DNA from: Prosopocoilus inquinatus
Lineage: Eukaryota; Arthropoda; Insecta; Coleoptera; Lucanidae
Assembly: GCA_036172665.1 (NCBI GenBank)
Contig: CM069873.1
Location: forward strand, 34,338,001 to 34,402,000
Direction: 5' to 3'
DNA length: 64,000 bases
In this document: positions 12,850 through 27,389 of the stretch, piece after piece
Layout: every line of letters begins with the position of its first letter
Position numbering within the stretch: position 1 is the stretch's first letter
Notes under the pieces: generated by a model
The model's input: the letters and a program-made list of their open reading frames with translations, nothing else
Told to the model about the DNA's origin: nothing
The model's database searches: none
Translations under genes and position numbers: made by a program

Positions 12850-14300
12850 ATCGATTAGATACATCACAGGAACAACGCTAATACGTGTTGTTTCGTTTAA
12901 GACTATTTCCAGCTCCTGCTGCGTCCAAAAACTTCGTATCTCACATCAGAGTTACTAGAGTCCATCGAAACGTCAAATAACATGATAGATGAGTAAGGAT
13001 CGATTAGATACATCACAGGAACAACGCTAATGCGTGTTGTTTCGTTTAAAACTATTTCCAGCTTCTGCTGCGTCCGAAAATTTCGTATCTCACATTAGAG
13101 TTACTGGAGTATATCGAAACGTCAAATAACATGATAGATGAGTAAGGATCGATTAGATACATCACAGGAACAACGCTAATGCGTGTTGTTTCGTTTAACA
13201 CTAGTTCCAGCTTCTGCTGCGCCCGAAAATTTCGTATCTCACATTAGAGTTACTGGAGTCCATCGAAACGTCAAATAACATAGTAGCTAAGTAAGGATCT
13301 ATTAGATACATCACAGGAACAAGGCTAATACGTGTTGTTTCGTTTAAAACTATTTCCAGCTTCTGCTGCACCCAAAAACTTCGTATCTCACATCAGAGTT
13401 ACTAGAGTCCATCGATACGTCAAATAATATGATAGATAAATAAGGATCGATTAGATACATCACAGGAACAACGCTAATACGTGTTGTTTCGTTTAAAACT
13501 ATTTCCAGCTCCTGCTGCGTCCAAAAACTTCGTATCTCACATCAGAGTTACTAGAGTCCATCGAAACGTCAAATAACATTATAGATAAATAAGGATTGAT
13601 TAGATACATCACAGGAACAACGCTAATACGTGTTGTTTCGTTTAAAACTATTTCCAGCTCCTGCTGCGTCCAAAAACTTCGTATCTCACATCAGAGTTAC
13701 TAGAGTCCATCGAAACGTCAAATAACATGGTAGATAAATAAGGATCTATTAGATACATCACAGGAACAACGCTAATACGTGTTGCTTCGTTTAAAACTAT
13801 TTCCAGCTCCTGCTGCGCCCAAAAACTTCGTATCTTACATCAGAGTTACTAGAGTCCATCGAAACGTCATATAACATGATAGATAAATAAGGATCGATTA
13901 GATACATCACAGGAAAAACGCTAATGCGTGTTGTTTCGTTTAAAACTATTTCCAGCTCCTGCTGCGTCCAAAAACTTCGTATCTCACATCAGAGTTACTA
14001 GAGTCCATCCAAACGTCAAATAACATGATAGATGAGTAAGGATCGATTAGATACATCACAGGAACAACGCTAATGCGTGTTGTTTCGTTTAAAACTATTT
14101 CCAGCTCCTGCTGCGTCCAAAAACTTCGTATCTCACATCAGAGTTACTGAAGTCCATCGAAACGCCAAATAACATGATAGATGAGTAAGGATCGATTAGA
14201 TACATCACAGGAACAACACTAATGCGTGTTGTTTCGTTTAAAACTATTTCCAGCTTCTGCTGCGTCCGAGAACTTTGTATCTCACATCAGAGTTACTGGA
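12850..14300 (+). repeat. Left copy of a long-range block (partner about 38.3-39.6 kb)
   Basis: About ten monomers recur some 25.3 kb away. Shared rare markers: TTTAAGACTATTTCC (12901 and 38377), AACACTAG, ACGTCATATAAC, CAGGAAAAACGC (near 13911 and 39238) and GAACAACACTAATG (14211 and 39538). The last two are 25,327 bp apart, which is 170 x 149 less the three-base deletion at about 29.12 kb. The first is 25,476 bp apart, 171 monomers less three, so one monomer is missing inside the downstream copy; it appears to be the AACATTATAG monomer near 13571. The block also has a closer relative 13 monomers on (about 14.8-15.9 kb). Confidence 0.75.
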
Positions 14301-14639
14301 GTCCATTCAAACGTCAAATAACATGATAGATGAGTAAGGATCGATTAGATACATCACAGGAACAACGCTAATACGTGTTGTTTCGTTTAAAACTATTTCC
14401 AGCTCCTACTGCGTTCGAAAATTTCGTCTCTCACATCAGAGTTACTGGAGTCCATCGAAACGTCAAATAACATAGTAGATAAGTAAGGATCGATTAGATA
14501 CATCACAGGAACAACGCTAATTCGTGTTGTTTCGTTTAAAACTATTTCCAGCTTCTGCTGCGTCCGAAAATTTTGTATCTCACATCAGAGTTACTGGAGT
14601 CCATCCAAACGTCAAATAACATGATAGATAAGTAAGGAT

Positions 14640-17600
14640 CGATTAGATACATCACAGGAACAACGCTAATACGTGTTGTTTCGTTCAAAACTATTTCCAG
14701 CTTCTGCTGCGTCCGAGAACTTTGTATCTCACATCAGGGTTACTGGAGTCCATCCAAACGTCAAATAACATGATAGATGAGTAAGGATCGATTAGATACA
14801 TCACAGGAACAACGCTAATACGTGTTGTTTCGTTTAAAACTATTTCCAGCTCCTGCTGCGTCCAAAAACTTCGTATCTCACATCAGAGTTACTAGAGTCC
14901 ATCGAAACGTCAAATAACATGATAGATGAGTAAGGATCGATTAGATACATCACAGGAACAACGCTAATGCGTGTTGTTTCGTTTAAAACTATTTCCAGCT
15001 TCTGCTGCGTCCGAAAATTTCGTATCTCACATTAGAGTTACTGGAGTCCATCGAAACGTCAAATAACATGATAGATGAGTAAGGATCGATTAGATACATC
15101 ACAGGAACAACGCTAATGCGTGTTGTTTCGTTTAACACTAGTTCCAGCTTCTGCTGCGCCCGAAAATTTCGTATCTCACATTAGAGTTACTGGAGTCCAT
15201 CGAAACGTCAAATAACATAGTAGCTAAGTAAGGATCTATTAGATACATCACAGGAACAACGCTAATACGTGTTGCTTCGTTTAAAACTATTTCCAGCTCC
15301 TGCTGCACCCAAAAACTTCGTATCTCACATCAGAGTTACCAGAGTCCATCGATACGTCAAATAACATGATAGATAAATAAGGATCGATTAGATACATCAC
15401 AGGAACAACGCTAATACGTGTTGTTTCGTTTAAAACTATTTCCAGCTCCTGCTGCGTCCAAAAACTTCGTATCTCACATCAGAGTTACTAGAGTCCATCG
15501 AAACGTCAAATAACATTATAGATAAATAAGGATCGATTAGATACATCACAGGAACAACGCTAATACGTGTTGTTTCGTTTAAAACTATTTCCAGCTCCTG
15601 CTGCGTCCAAAAACTTCGTATCTCACATCAGAGTTACTAGAGTCCATCGAAACGTCAAATAACATGGTAGATAAATAAGGATCTATTAGATACATCACAG
15701 GAACAACGCTAATACGTGTTGCTTCGTTTAAAACTATTTCCAGCTCCTGCTGCGCCCAAAAACTTCGTATCTTACATCAGAGTTACTAGAGTCCATCGAA
15801 ACGTCATATAACATGATAGATAAATAAGGATCGATTAGATACATCACAGGAAATACGCTAATGCGTGTTGTTTCGTTTAAAACTATTTCCAGCTCCTGCT
15901 GCGTCCAAAAACTTCGTATCTCACATCAGAGTTGCTAGAGTCCATCCAAACGTCAAATAACATGATAGATGAGTAAGGATCGATTAGAAATATCACAAGA
16001 GCAACGCTAGTACGTGTTGTTTCATTTAAAACTATTTCCAGTTTCAGCTGCGTCCGAGAACTTCGTATCTCACATCAAAGTTTCTGGAGTCCATCGAAAC
16101 GCCAAATAACATGATAGATGAGTAAGGATCGATTAGATACATCACAGGAACAACGCTAATGCGTGTTGTTTCGTTTAAAACTATTTCCAGCTTCTGCTGC
16201 GTCCGAAAACTTTGCATCTCACATCAGAGTTATTGGAGTCCATCGAAGCGTCAAATAACATAGTAGCTAAGTAAGGATCGATTAGATACATCACAGCAAC
16301 AACGCTAATACGTGTTGTTTCGTTCAAAACTATTTCCAGCTTCTGCTGCGTCCGGAAGCTTTGTATCTCACATAAGAGTTACTGGAGTCCATCGAAACGA
16401 AAAATAACATGATAGATGAGTAAGGATCGATTAGATACATCACAGGAACAACGTTAATGCGTGTTGTTTCGTTTAAAACTATCTCCAGCTTCTGCTGCGT
16501 CCGAAAACTTTGTATCTCACATCAGAGTTACTGGAGACCATCCAAACTTCAAATAACATGATAGATAAGTAAGGATCGATTAGATACATCACAGGAACAA
16601 CGATAATACGTCTTGTTTCGTTCAAAACTATTTCCAGCTTCTGCTGCGTCCGAAAATTTCGTATCTCACATTAGAGTTACTGGAGTCCATCGAAACGTCA
16701 AATAACATAGTAGCTAAGTAAGGATCGATTAGATACATCACAGGAACAACGCTAATACGTGTTGCATCTTTTAAAACTATTTCCAGCTCCTGCTGCGCCC
16801 AAAGACTTCGTATGTCACATCAGAGTTACTAGAGTCCATCGATACGTCAAATAACATGATAGATAAATAAGGATCGATTAGATACATCACAGGAACAACG
16901 CTAATACGTGTTGTTTCGTTTAAAACTATTTCCAGCTCCTGCTGCGTCCAAAAACTTCGTATCTCACATCAGAGTTACTAGAGTCCATCGAAACATCAAA
17001 TAACATGATAGATGAGTAAGGATCGATTAGATACATCACAGGAACAATGCTAATGCGTGTTGTTTCGTTTAAAACTATTTCCAGCTCCTGCTGCGTCCAA
17101 AAACTTCGTATCTCACATCAGAGTTACTAGAGTCCATCCAAACGTCAAATAACATGATAGATGAGTAAGAATCGATTAGATACATCACAGGAACAACGCT
17201 AATACGTGTTGTTTCATTTAAAACTATTTCCAGCTTCAGCTGCGTCCGAGAACTTCGTATCTCACATCAAAGTTACTGGAGTCCATCGAAACGCCAAATA
17301 ACATGATAGATGAGTAAGGATCGATTAGATACATCACAGGAACAATGCTAATGCGTGTTGTTTCGTTTAAAACTATTTCCAGCATCTGCTGCGTCCGAAA
17401 ATTTCGTATCTCACAATAGAGTTACTGGAGTCCATCGAAACGTCAAATAACATGATAGATGAGTAAGGATCGATTAGATACATCACAAGAACAACGCTAA
17501 TGCGTGTTGTTTCGTTTAAAATTATTTCCAGCTTCTGCTGCGTCCGAGAACTTTGTATCTCACATCAGAGTTACTGGAGTCCATTCAAACGTCAAATAAC

Positions 17601-18440
17601 ATGATAGATGAGTAAGGATCGATTAAATGCATCACAGGAACAACGCTAATGCGTGTTGTTTCGTTTAAAACTATTTCTAGTTTCAGCTGCGTCCGAGAAC
17701 TTTGTATCTCACATCAGAGTTACTGGAGTCCATCGAAACGCCAAATAACATGATAGATGAGTAAGGATCGATTAGATACATCACAGGAACAACGGTAATG
17801 CGTGTTGTTTCGTTTAAAACTATTTCCAGCTTCTGCTGCGTCCGTAAACTTTGTATCTCACATCAGAGTTACTGTAGTATATCCAAACGTCAAATAAAAT
17901 GATAGATGAGTAAGGATCGATTAGATACATCACAGGAACAACGCTAATACGTGTTGTTTCGTTTAAAACTATTTCCAGCTCCTGCTGCGTCCAAAAACTT
18001 CGTATCTCACATCAGAGTTACTAGAGTCCATCGAAACGTCAAATAACATGATAGATGAGTAAGGATCGATTAGACACATCACAGGAACAACGCTAATGCG
18101 TGTTGTTTCGTTTAAAACTATTTCCAGCTTCTGCTGCGTCCGAAAATTTCGTATCTCACATTAGAGATACTGGAGTCCATCGAAACGTCAAATAACATGA
18201 TAGATGAGTAAGGATCGATTAGATACATCGCAGGAACAACGTTAGTGCGTGTTGTTTCGTTCAACACTATTTCCAGCATCTGCTGCGCCCGAAAATTTCG
18301 TATCTCACATTAGAGTTACTGGAGTCCATCGAAACGTCAAATAACATGATAGATGAGTAAGGATCGATTACATACATCACAGGAACAACGCTAATGCGTG
18401 TTGTTTCGTTTAAAACTATTTCCAGCTTCTGCTGCGTCCG
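14640..18440 (+). repeat. Left copy of a 3.8-kb block repeated 33 monomers on
   Basis: About 25 monomers match about 19557-23357 at a spacing of exactly 4,917 bp (33 x 149). Markers at that spacing include ACATCAGGGTT (14731 and 19648), CACAAGAGCAACGC (near 15995 and 20912), TTTGCATCTC with GAAGCGTC (16211 and 21128), GGAAGCTTTG, and GATTACATAC (near 18364 and 23281). The copies part at about 18441, where this one reads CCGTAAACTTTG and the other CCGAAAATTTCG. Few substitutions separate the two, so the duplication is recent compared with the divergence between neighbouring monomers. Confidence 0.85.
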
Positions 18441-19483
18441 TAAACTTTGTATCTCACATCAGAGTTACTGTAGTATATCCAAACGTCAAATAAAATGATA
18501 GATGAGTAAGGATCGATTAGATACATCACAGGAACAACGCTAATACGTGTTGTTTCGTTCAAAACTATTTCCAGCTTCTGCTGCGTCCGAGAACTTTGTA
18601 TCTCACATCAGGGTTACTGGAGTCCATCCAAACGTCAAATAACATGATAGATGAGTAAGGATCGATTAGATACATCACAGGAACAACGCTAATACGTGTT
18701 GTTTCGTTTAAAACTATTTCCAGCTCCTGCTGCGTCCAAAAACTTCGTATCTCACATCAGAGTTACTAGAGTCCATCGAAACGTCAAATAACATGATAGA
18801 TGAGTAAGGATCGATTAGATACATCACAGGAACAACGCTAATGCGTGTTGTTTCGTTTAAAACTATTTCCAGCTTCTGCTGCGTCCGAAAATTTCGTATC
18901 TCACATTAGAGTTACTGGAGTCCATCGAAACGTCAAATAACATGATAGATGAGTAAGGATCGATTAGATACATCACAGGAACAACGCTAATGCGTGTTGT
19001 TTCGTTTAACACTAGTTCCAGCTTCTGCTGCGCCCGAAAATTTCGTATCTCACATTAGAGTTACTGGAGTCCATCGAAACGTCAAATAACATAGTAGCTA
19101 AGTAAGGATCTATTAGATACATCACAGGAACAACGCTAATACGTGTTGCTTCGTTTAAAACTATTTCCAGCTCCTGCTGCACCCAAAAACTTCGTATCTC
19201 ACATCAGAGTTACCAGAGTCCATCGATACGTCAAATAACATGATAGATAAATAATGATCGATTAGATACATCACAGGAACAACGCTAATACGTGTTGTTT
19301 CGTTTAAAACTATTTCCAGCTCCTGCTGCGTCCAAAAACTTCGTATCTCACATCAGAGTTACTAGAGTCCATCGAAACGTCAAATAACATTATAGATAAA
19401 TAAGGATCGATTAGATACATCACAGGAACAACGCTAATACGTGTTGTTTCGTTTAAAACTATTTCCAGCTTCTGCTGCGTCCG
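18441..19483 (+). repeat. Seven-monomer partial copy between the 33-monomer-spaced blocks
   Basis: This 1,043-bp stretch (7 x 149) repeats the opening of the flanking blocks. Its ACATCAGGGTT marker at 18605 is 3,874 bp (26 monomers) after 14731 and 1,043 bp before 19648. Both edges carry the same odd monomer, with CCGTAAACTTTG and ACTGTAGTATATCC (18441 and 19484). The pattern fits a copying process that started the block, stopped after seven monomers and started again. A single private change, AATGATCG near 19253, marks this copy. Confidence 0.75.
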
Positions 19484-19556
19484 TAAACTTTGTATCTCAC
19501 ATCAGAGTTACTGTAGTATATCCAAACGTCAAATAAAATGATAGATGAGTAAGGAT

Positions 19557-22500
19557 CGATTAGATACATCACAGGAACAACGCTAATACGTGTTGTTTCG
19601 TTCAAAACTATTTCCAGCTTCTGCTGCGTCCGAGAACTTTGTATCTCACATCAGGGTTACTGGAGTCCATCCAAACGTCAAATAACATGATAGATGAGTA
19701 AGGATCGATTAGATACATCACAGGAACAACGCTAATACGTGTTGTTTCGTTTAAAACTATTTCCAGCTCCTGCTGCGTCCAAAAACTTCGTATCTCACAT
19801 CAGAGTTACTAGAGTCCATCGAAACGTCAAATAACATGATAGATGAGTAAGGATCGATTAGATACATCACAGGAACAACGCTAATGCGTGTTGTTTCGTT
19901 TAAAACTATTTCCAGCTTCTGCTGCGTCCGAAAATTTCGTATCTCACATTAGAGTTACTGGAGTCCATCGAAACGTCAAATAACATGATAGATGAGTAAG
20001 GATCGATTAGATACATCACAGGAACAACGCTAATGCGTGTTGTTTCGTTTAACACTAGTTCCAGCTTCTGCTGCGCCCGAAAATTTCGTATCTCACATTA
20101 GAGTTACTGGAGTCCATCGAAACGTCAAATAACATAGTAGCTAAGTAAGGATCTATTAGATACATCACAGGAACAACGCTAATACGTGTTGCTTCGTTTA
20201 AAACTATTTCCAGCTCCTGCTGCACCCAAAAACTTCGTATCTCACATCAGAGTTACCAGAGTCCATCGATACGTCAAATAACATGATAGATAAATAAGGA
20301 TCGATTAGATACATCACAGGAACAACGCTAATACGTGTTGTTTCGTTTAAAACTATTTCCAGCTCCTGCTGCGTCCAAAAACTTCGTATCTCACATCAGA
20401 GTTACTAGAGTCCATCGAAACGTCAAATAACATTATAGATAAATAAGGATCGATTAGATACATCACAGGAACAACGCTAATACGTGTTGTTTCGTTTAAA
20501 ACTATTTCCAGCTCCTGCTGCGTCCAAAAACTTCGTATCTCACATCAGAGTTACTAGAGTCCATCGAAACGTCAAATAACATGGTAGATAAATAAGGATC
20601 TATTAGATACATCACAGGAACAACGCTAATACGTGTTGCTTCGTTTAAAACTATTTCCAGCTCCTGCTGCGCCCAAAAACTTCGTATCTTACATCAGAGT
20701 TACTAAAGTCCATCGAAACGTCATATAACATGATAGATAAATAAGGATCGATTAGATACATCACAGGAAATACGCTAATGCGTGTTGTTTCGTTTAAAAC
20801 TATTTCCAGCTCCTGCTGCGTCCAAGAACTTCGTATCTCACATCAGAGTTGCTAGAGTCCATCCAAACGTCAAATAACATGATAGATGAGTAAGGATCGA
20901 TTAGATATATCACAAGAGCAACGCTAGTACGTGTTGTTTCATTTAAAACTATTTCCAGTTTCAGCTGCGTCCGAGAACTTCGTATCTCACATCAAAGTTT
21001 CTGGAGTCCATCGAAACGCCAAATAACATGATAGATGAGTAAGGATCGATTAGATACATCACAGGAACAACGCTAATGCGTGTTGTTTCGTTTAAAACTA
21101 TTTCCAGCTTCTGCTGCGTCCGAAAACTTTGCATCTCACATCAGAGTTATTGGAGTCCATCGAAGCGTCAAATAACATAGTAGCTAAGTAAGGATCGATT
21201 AGATACATCACAGCAACAACGCTAATACGTGTTGTTTCGTTCAAAACTATTTCCAGCTTCTGCTGCGTCCGGAAGCTTTGTATCTCACATAAGAGTTACT
21301 GGAGTCCATCGAAACGAAAAATAACATGATAGATGAGTAAGGATCGATTAGATACATCACAGGAACAACGTTAATGCGTGTTGTTTCGTTTAAAACTATC
21401 TCCAGCTTCTGCTGCGTCCGAAAACTTTGTATCTCACATCAGAGTTACTGGAGACCATCCAAACTTCAAATAACATGATAGATAAGTAAGGATCGATTAG
21501 ATACATCACAGGAACAACGATAATACGTCTTGTTTCGTTCAAAACTATTTCCAGCTTCTGCTGCGTCCGAAAATTTCGTATCTCACATTAGAGTTACTGG
21601 AGTCCATCGAAACGTCAAATAACATAGTAGCTAAGTAAGGATCGATTAGATACATCACAGGAACAACGCTAATACGTGTTGCATCTTTTAAAACTATTTC
21701 CAGCTCCTGCTGCGCCCAAAGACTTCGTATGTCACATCAGAGTTACTAGAGTCCATCGATACGTCAAATAACATGATAGATAAATAAGGATCGATTAGAT
21801 ACATCACAGGAACAACGCTAATACGTGTTGTTTCGTTTAAAACTATTTCCAGCTCCTGCTGCGTCCAAAAACTTCGTATCTCACATCAGAGTTACTAGAG
21901 TCCATCGAAACATCAAATAACATGATAGATGAGTAAGGATCGATTAGATACATCACAGGAACAATGCTAATGCGTGTTGTTTCGTTTAAAACTATTTCCA
22001 GCTCCTGCTGCGTCCAAAAACTTCGTATCTCACATCAGAGTTACTAGAGTCCATCCAAACGTCAAATAACATGATAGATGAGTAAGAATCGATTAGATAC
22101 ATCACAGGAACAACGCTAATACGTGTTGTTTCATTTAAAACTATTTCCAGCTTCAGCTGCGTCCGAGAACTTCGTATCTCACATCAAAGTTACTGGAGTC
22201 CATCGAAACGCCAAATAACATGATAGATGAGTAAGGATCGATTAGATACATCACAGGAACAATGCTAATGCGTGTTGTTTCGTTTAAAACTATTTCCAGC
22301 ATCTGCTGCGTCCGAAAATTTCGTATCTCACAATAGAGTTACTGGAGTCCATCGAAACGTCAAATAACATGATAGATGAGTAAGGATCGATTAGATACAT
22401 CACAAGAACAACGCTAATGCGTGTTGTTTCGTTTAAAATTATTTCCAGCTTCTGCTGCGTCCGAGAACTTTGTATCTCACATCAGAGTTACTGGAGTCCA

Positions 22501-23357
22501 TTCAAACGTCAAATAACATGATAGATGAGTAAGGATCGATTAAATGCATCACAGGAACAACGCTAATGCGTGTTGTTTCGTTTAAAACTATTTCTAGTTT
22601 CAGCTGCGTCCGAGAACTTTGTATCTCACATCAGAGTTACTGGAGTCCATCGAAACGCCAAATAACATGATAGATGAGTAAGGATCGATTAGATACATCA
22701 CAGGAACAACGGTAATTCGTGTTGTTTCGTTTAAAACTATTTCCAGCTTCTGCTGCGTCCGTAAACTTTGTATCTCACATCAGAGTTACTGTAGTATATC
22801 CAAACGTCAAATAAAATGATAGATGAGTAAGGATCGATTAGATACATCACAGGAACAACGCTAATACGTGTTGTTTCGTTTAAAACTATTTCCAGCTCCT
22901 GCTGCGTCCAAAAACTTCGTATCTCACATCAGAGTTACTAGAGTCCATCGAAACGTCAAATAACATGATAGATGAGTAAGGATCGATTAGACACATCACA
23001 GGAACAACGCTAATGCGTGTTGTTTCGTTTAAAACTATTTCCAGCTTCTGCTGCGTCCGAAAATTTCGTATCTCACATTAGAGATACTGGAGTCCATCGA
23101 AACGTCAAATAACATGATAGATGAGTAAGGATCGATTAGATACATCACAGGAACAACGTTAGTGCGTGTTGTTTCGTTCAACACTATTTCCAGCATCTGC
23201 TGCGCCCGAAAATTTCGTATCTCACATTAGAGTTACTGGAGTCCATCGAAACGTCAAATAACATGATAGATGAGTAAGGATCGATTACATACATCACAGG
23301 AACAACGCTAATGCGTGTTGTTTCGTTTAAAACTATTTCCAGCTTCTGCTGCGTCCG
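19557..23357 (+). repeat. Right copy of the 3.8-kb block
   Basis: Partner of about 14640-18440. It runs through the CCGTAAACTTTG and ACTGTAGTATATCC monomer near 22760, then GATTACATAC near 23281, after which it joins an unrelated run of monomers. The CACAAGAGCAACGC marker occurs once more at 24041, 21 monomers after 20912, showing another shorter reuse of the same material. Confidence 0.85.
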
Positions 23358-24429
23358 AAAATTTCGTATCTCACATTAGAGTTACTGGAGTCCATCGAAA
23401 CGTCAAATAACATAGTAGCTAAGTAAGGATCTATTAGATACATCACAGGAACAACGCTAATACGTGTTGCTTCCTTTAAAACTATTTCCAGCTCCTGCTG
23501 CGCCCAAAAACTTCGTATCTCACATCAGAGTTACTACAGTCCATCGATACGTCAAATAACATGATAAATAAATAAGGATCTATTAGATACATCACAGGAA
23601 CAACGCTAATACGTGTTGTTTCGTTTAAAACTATTTCCAGCTCCTGCTGCGTCCAAAAACTTCGTATCTCACATCAGAGTTACTAGAGTGCATCGAAACG
23701 TCAAATAACATGATAGATAAATAAGGATCGATTAGATACATCACAGGAACAACGCTAATACGTGTTGTTTCGGTTAAAACTATTTCCAGCTTCTGCTGCG
23801 TCCGAAAACTTTGTATCTCACATCAGAGATACTGGAGTCCATCCAAACGTCAAATAACATGATAGATGAGTAAGGATCGATTAGATACATCACAGGAACA
23901 ACGCTAATACGTGTTGTTTCGTTTAAAACTATTTCCAGCTCCTGCTGCGTCCGAAAACTTTGTACATCACATCAGAGTTACTGGAGTCCATCCAAACGTC
24001 AAATAACATGATAGATGAGTAAGGATCGATTAGATATATCACAAGAGCAACGCTAGTACGTGTTGTTTCATTTAAAACTATTTCCAGCTTCAGCTGCGTC
24101 CGAGAACTTCGTATCTCACATCAAAGTTTCTGGAGTCCATCGAAACGCCAAATAACATGAAAGATGAGTAAGGATCGATTAGATACATCACAGGAACAAC
24201 GCTAATGCGTGTTGTTTCATTTAAAACTATTTCCAGCTCCTGCTGCGTCCAAAAACTTCGTATCTCACATCAGAGTTAATAGAGTCCATCGAAACGTCAA
24301 ATAACATGATAGATGAGTAAGGATCGATTAGATACATCACAGGAACAACGCTAATGCGTGTTGTTTCGTTTAAAACTATTTCCAGCTTCTGCTGCGCCCG
24401 AAAATTTCGTATCTCACATTAGAGTTACT

Positions 24430-25930
24430 GGAGTCCATCGAAACGTCAAATAACATAATAGATGAGTAAGGATCGATTACATACATCACAGGAACAACGC
24501 TAATGCGTGTTGTTTCGTTTAAAACTATTTCCAGCTTCTGCTGCGTCCGAAAATTTCGTATCTCACATTAGAGTTACTGGAGTCCATCGAAACGTCAAAT
24601 AACATAGTAGCTAAGTAAGGATCTATTAGATACATCACAGGAACAACGCTAATACGTGTTGCTTAGTTTAAAACTATTTCCAGCTCCTGCTGCGTCCAAA
24701 AACTTCGTCTCTCACATCAGAGTTACTAGAGTGCATCGAAACGTCAAATAACATGATAGATAAATAAGGATCGATTAGATACATCACAGGAAGAACGCTA
24801 ATGCGTGTTGTTTCGTTTAAAACTATTTCCAGCTTCTGCTGTGTCCGAAACCTTTGTATCTCACATCAGAGTTACTGGAGTCCATCGAGACGCCAAATAA
24901 CATGATAGATGAGTAAGGATCGATTAGATACATCACAGGAACAACGGTAATGCGTGCTGTTTCGTTTAAAACTATTTCCAGCTTCTGCTGCGTCCGAAAA
25001 CTTTGTATCTCACATCAGAGTTACTGGAGTCCATCGAAACGTCAAATAACAGGATAGATGAGTAAGGATCGATTAGATACATCACAGGAACAACGCTAAT
25101 GCGTGTTGTTTCGTTTAACACTATTTCCAGCTTCTGCTGCGCCCGAAAATTTCGTATCTCACATTAGAGTTACTGGAGTCCATCGAAACGTCAAATAACA
25201 TAGTAGCTAAGTAAGGATCTATTAGATACATCACAGGAACAACGCTAATACGTGTTGCTTCGTTTAAAACTATTTCCAGCTCCTGCTGCACCCAAAAACT
25301 TCGTATCTCACATCAGAGTTACTAGAGTCCATCGAAACGTCAAATAACATGATAGATAAATAAGGATCGATTAGATACATCACAGGAACAACGCTAATAC
25401 GTGTTGTTTCGTTTAAAACTATTTCCAGCTTCTGCTGCGTCCGAAAATTTTGTATCTCACATCAGAGTTACTGGAGTCCATCCAAACGTCAAATAACATG
25501 ATAGATAAGTAAGGATCGATTAGATACATCACAGGAACAACGCTAATATGTGTTGTTTCGTTCAAAACTATTTCCAGCTTCTGCTGCGTCCGAGAACTTT
25601 GTATCTCACATCAGAGTTACTGGAGTCCATCCAAACGTCAAATAACATGATAGATGAGTAAGGATCGATTAGATACATCACAGAAACAACGCTAATACGT
25701 GTTGTTTCGTTTAAAACTATTTCCAGCTCCTGCTGCGTCCAAAAACTTCGTATCTCACATCAGAGTTACTAGAGTCCATCGAAACGTCAAATAACATGAT
25801 AGATGAGTAAGGATCGATTAGATACATCACAGGAACAACGCTAATGCGTGTTGTTTCATTTAAAACTATTTCCAGATTCTGCTGCGTTCGAAAATTTCGT
25901 CTCTCACATCAGAGTTACTGGAGTCCATCG
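24430..25930 (+). repeat. Block related to about 28.3-29.9 kb
   Basis: The order of TAACATAATAG, GATTACATAC, GTTGCTTAGTTT, GTGCATCG, GGAAGAACGC and TCCGAAACCTTTG is shared with about 28.3-29.9 kb. The spacing is 26 monomers at TAACATAATAG (24451 and 28325) and 27 after the CGATACG monomer, which this copy lacks. Thus one monomer was lost here or gained there. Downstream, the linked-variant monomer at 25182 repeats five monomers later at 25927. Confidence 0.65.
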
Positions 25931-27389
25931 AAACGTCAAATAACATAGTAGCTAAGTAAGGATCTATTAGATACATCACAGGAACAACGCTAATACGTGT
26001 TGCTTCGTTTAAAACTATTTACAGCTCCTGCTGCACCCAAAAACTTCGTATCTCACATCAGAGTTACTAGAGTCCATCGAAACGTCAAATAACATGATAG
26101 ATAAATAAGGATCGATTAGATACATCACAGGAACAACGCTAATACGTGTTGTTTCGTTTAAAACTATTTCCAGCTTCTGCTGCGTCCGAAGATTTTGTAT
26201 CTCACATCAGAGTTACTGGAGTCCATCCAAACGTCAAATAACATGATAGATAAGTAAGGATCGATTAGATACATCACAGGAACAACGCTAATATGTGTTG
26301 TTTCGTTCAAAACTATTTCCAGCTTCTGCTGCGTCCGAGAACTTTGTATCTCACATCAGAGTTACTGGAGTCCATCCAAACGTCAAATAACATGATAGAT
26401 AAGTAAGGATCGATTAGATACATCACAGGAACAACGCTAATACGTGTTGTTTCGTTCAAAACTATTTCCAGCTTCTGCTGCGTCCGAGAACTTTGTATCT
26501 CACATCAGAGTTACTGGAGTCCATCCAAACGTCAAATAACATGATAGATGAGTAAGGATCGATTAGATACATCACAGGAACAACGCTAATACGTGTTGTT
26601 TCGTTTAAGACTATTTCCAGCTCCTGCTGCGTCCAAAAACTTCGTATCTCACATCAGAGTTACTAGAGTCCATCGAAACGTCAAATAACATGATAGATGA
26701 GTAAGGATCGATTAGATACATCACAGGAACAACGCTAATGCGTGTTGTTTCGTTTAAAACTATTTCCAGCTTCTGCTGCGTCCGAAAATTTCGTATCTCA
26801 CATTAGACTTACTGGAGTCCATCGAAACGTCAAATAACATGATAGATGAGTAAGGATCGATTAGATACATCACAGGAACAACGCTAATGTGTGTTGTTTC
26901 GTTTAACACTAGTTCCAGCTTCTGCTGCGCCCGAAAATTTCGTATCTCACATTAGAGTTACTGGAGTCCATCGAAACGTCAAATAACATAGTAGCTAAGT
27001 AAGGATCTATTAGATACATCACAGGAACAACGCTAATACGTGTTGCTTCGTTTAAAACTATTTCCAGCTCCTGCTGCACCCAAAAACTTCGTATCTCACA
27101 TCAGAGTTACTAGAGTCCATCGATACGTCAAATAATATGATAGATAAATAAGGATCGATTAGATACATCACAGGAACAACGCTAATACGTGTTGTTTCGT
27201 TTAAAACTATTTCCAGCTCCTGCTGCGTCCAAAAACTTCGTATCTCACATCAGAGTTACTAGAGTCCATCGAAACGTCAAATAACATTATAGATAAATAA
27301 GGATCGATTAGATACATCACAGGAACAACGCTAATACGTGTTGTTTCGTTTAAAACTATTTCCAGCTCCTGCTGCACCCAAAAACTTCG

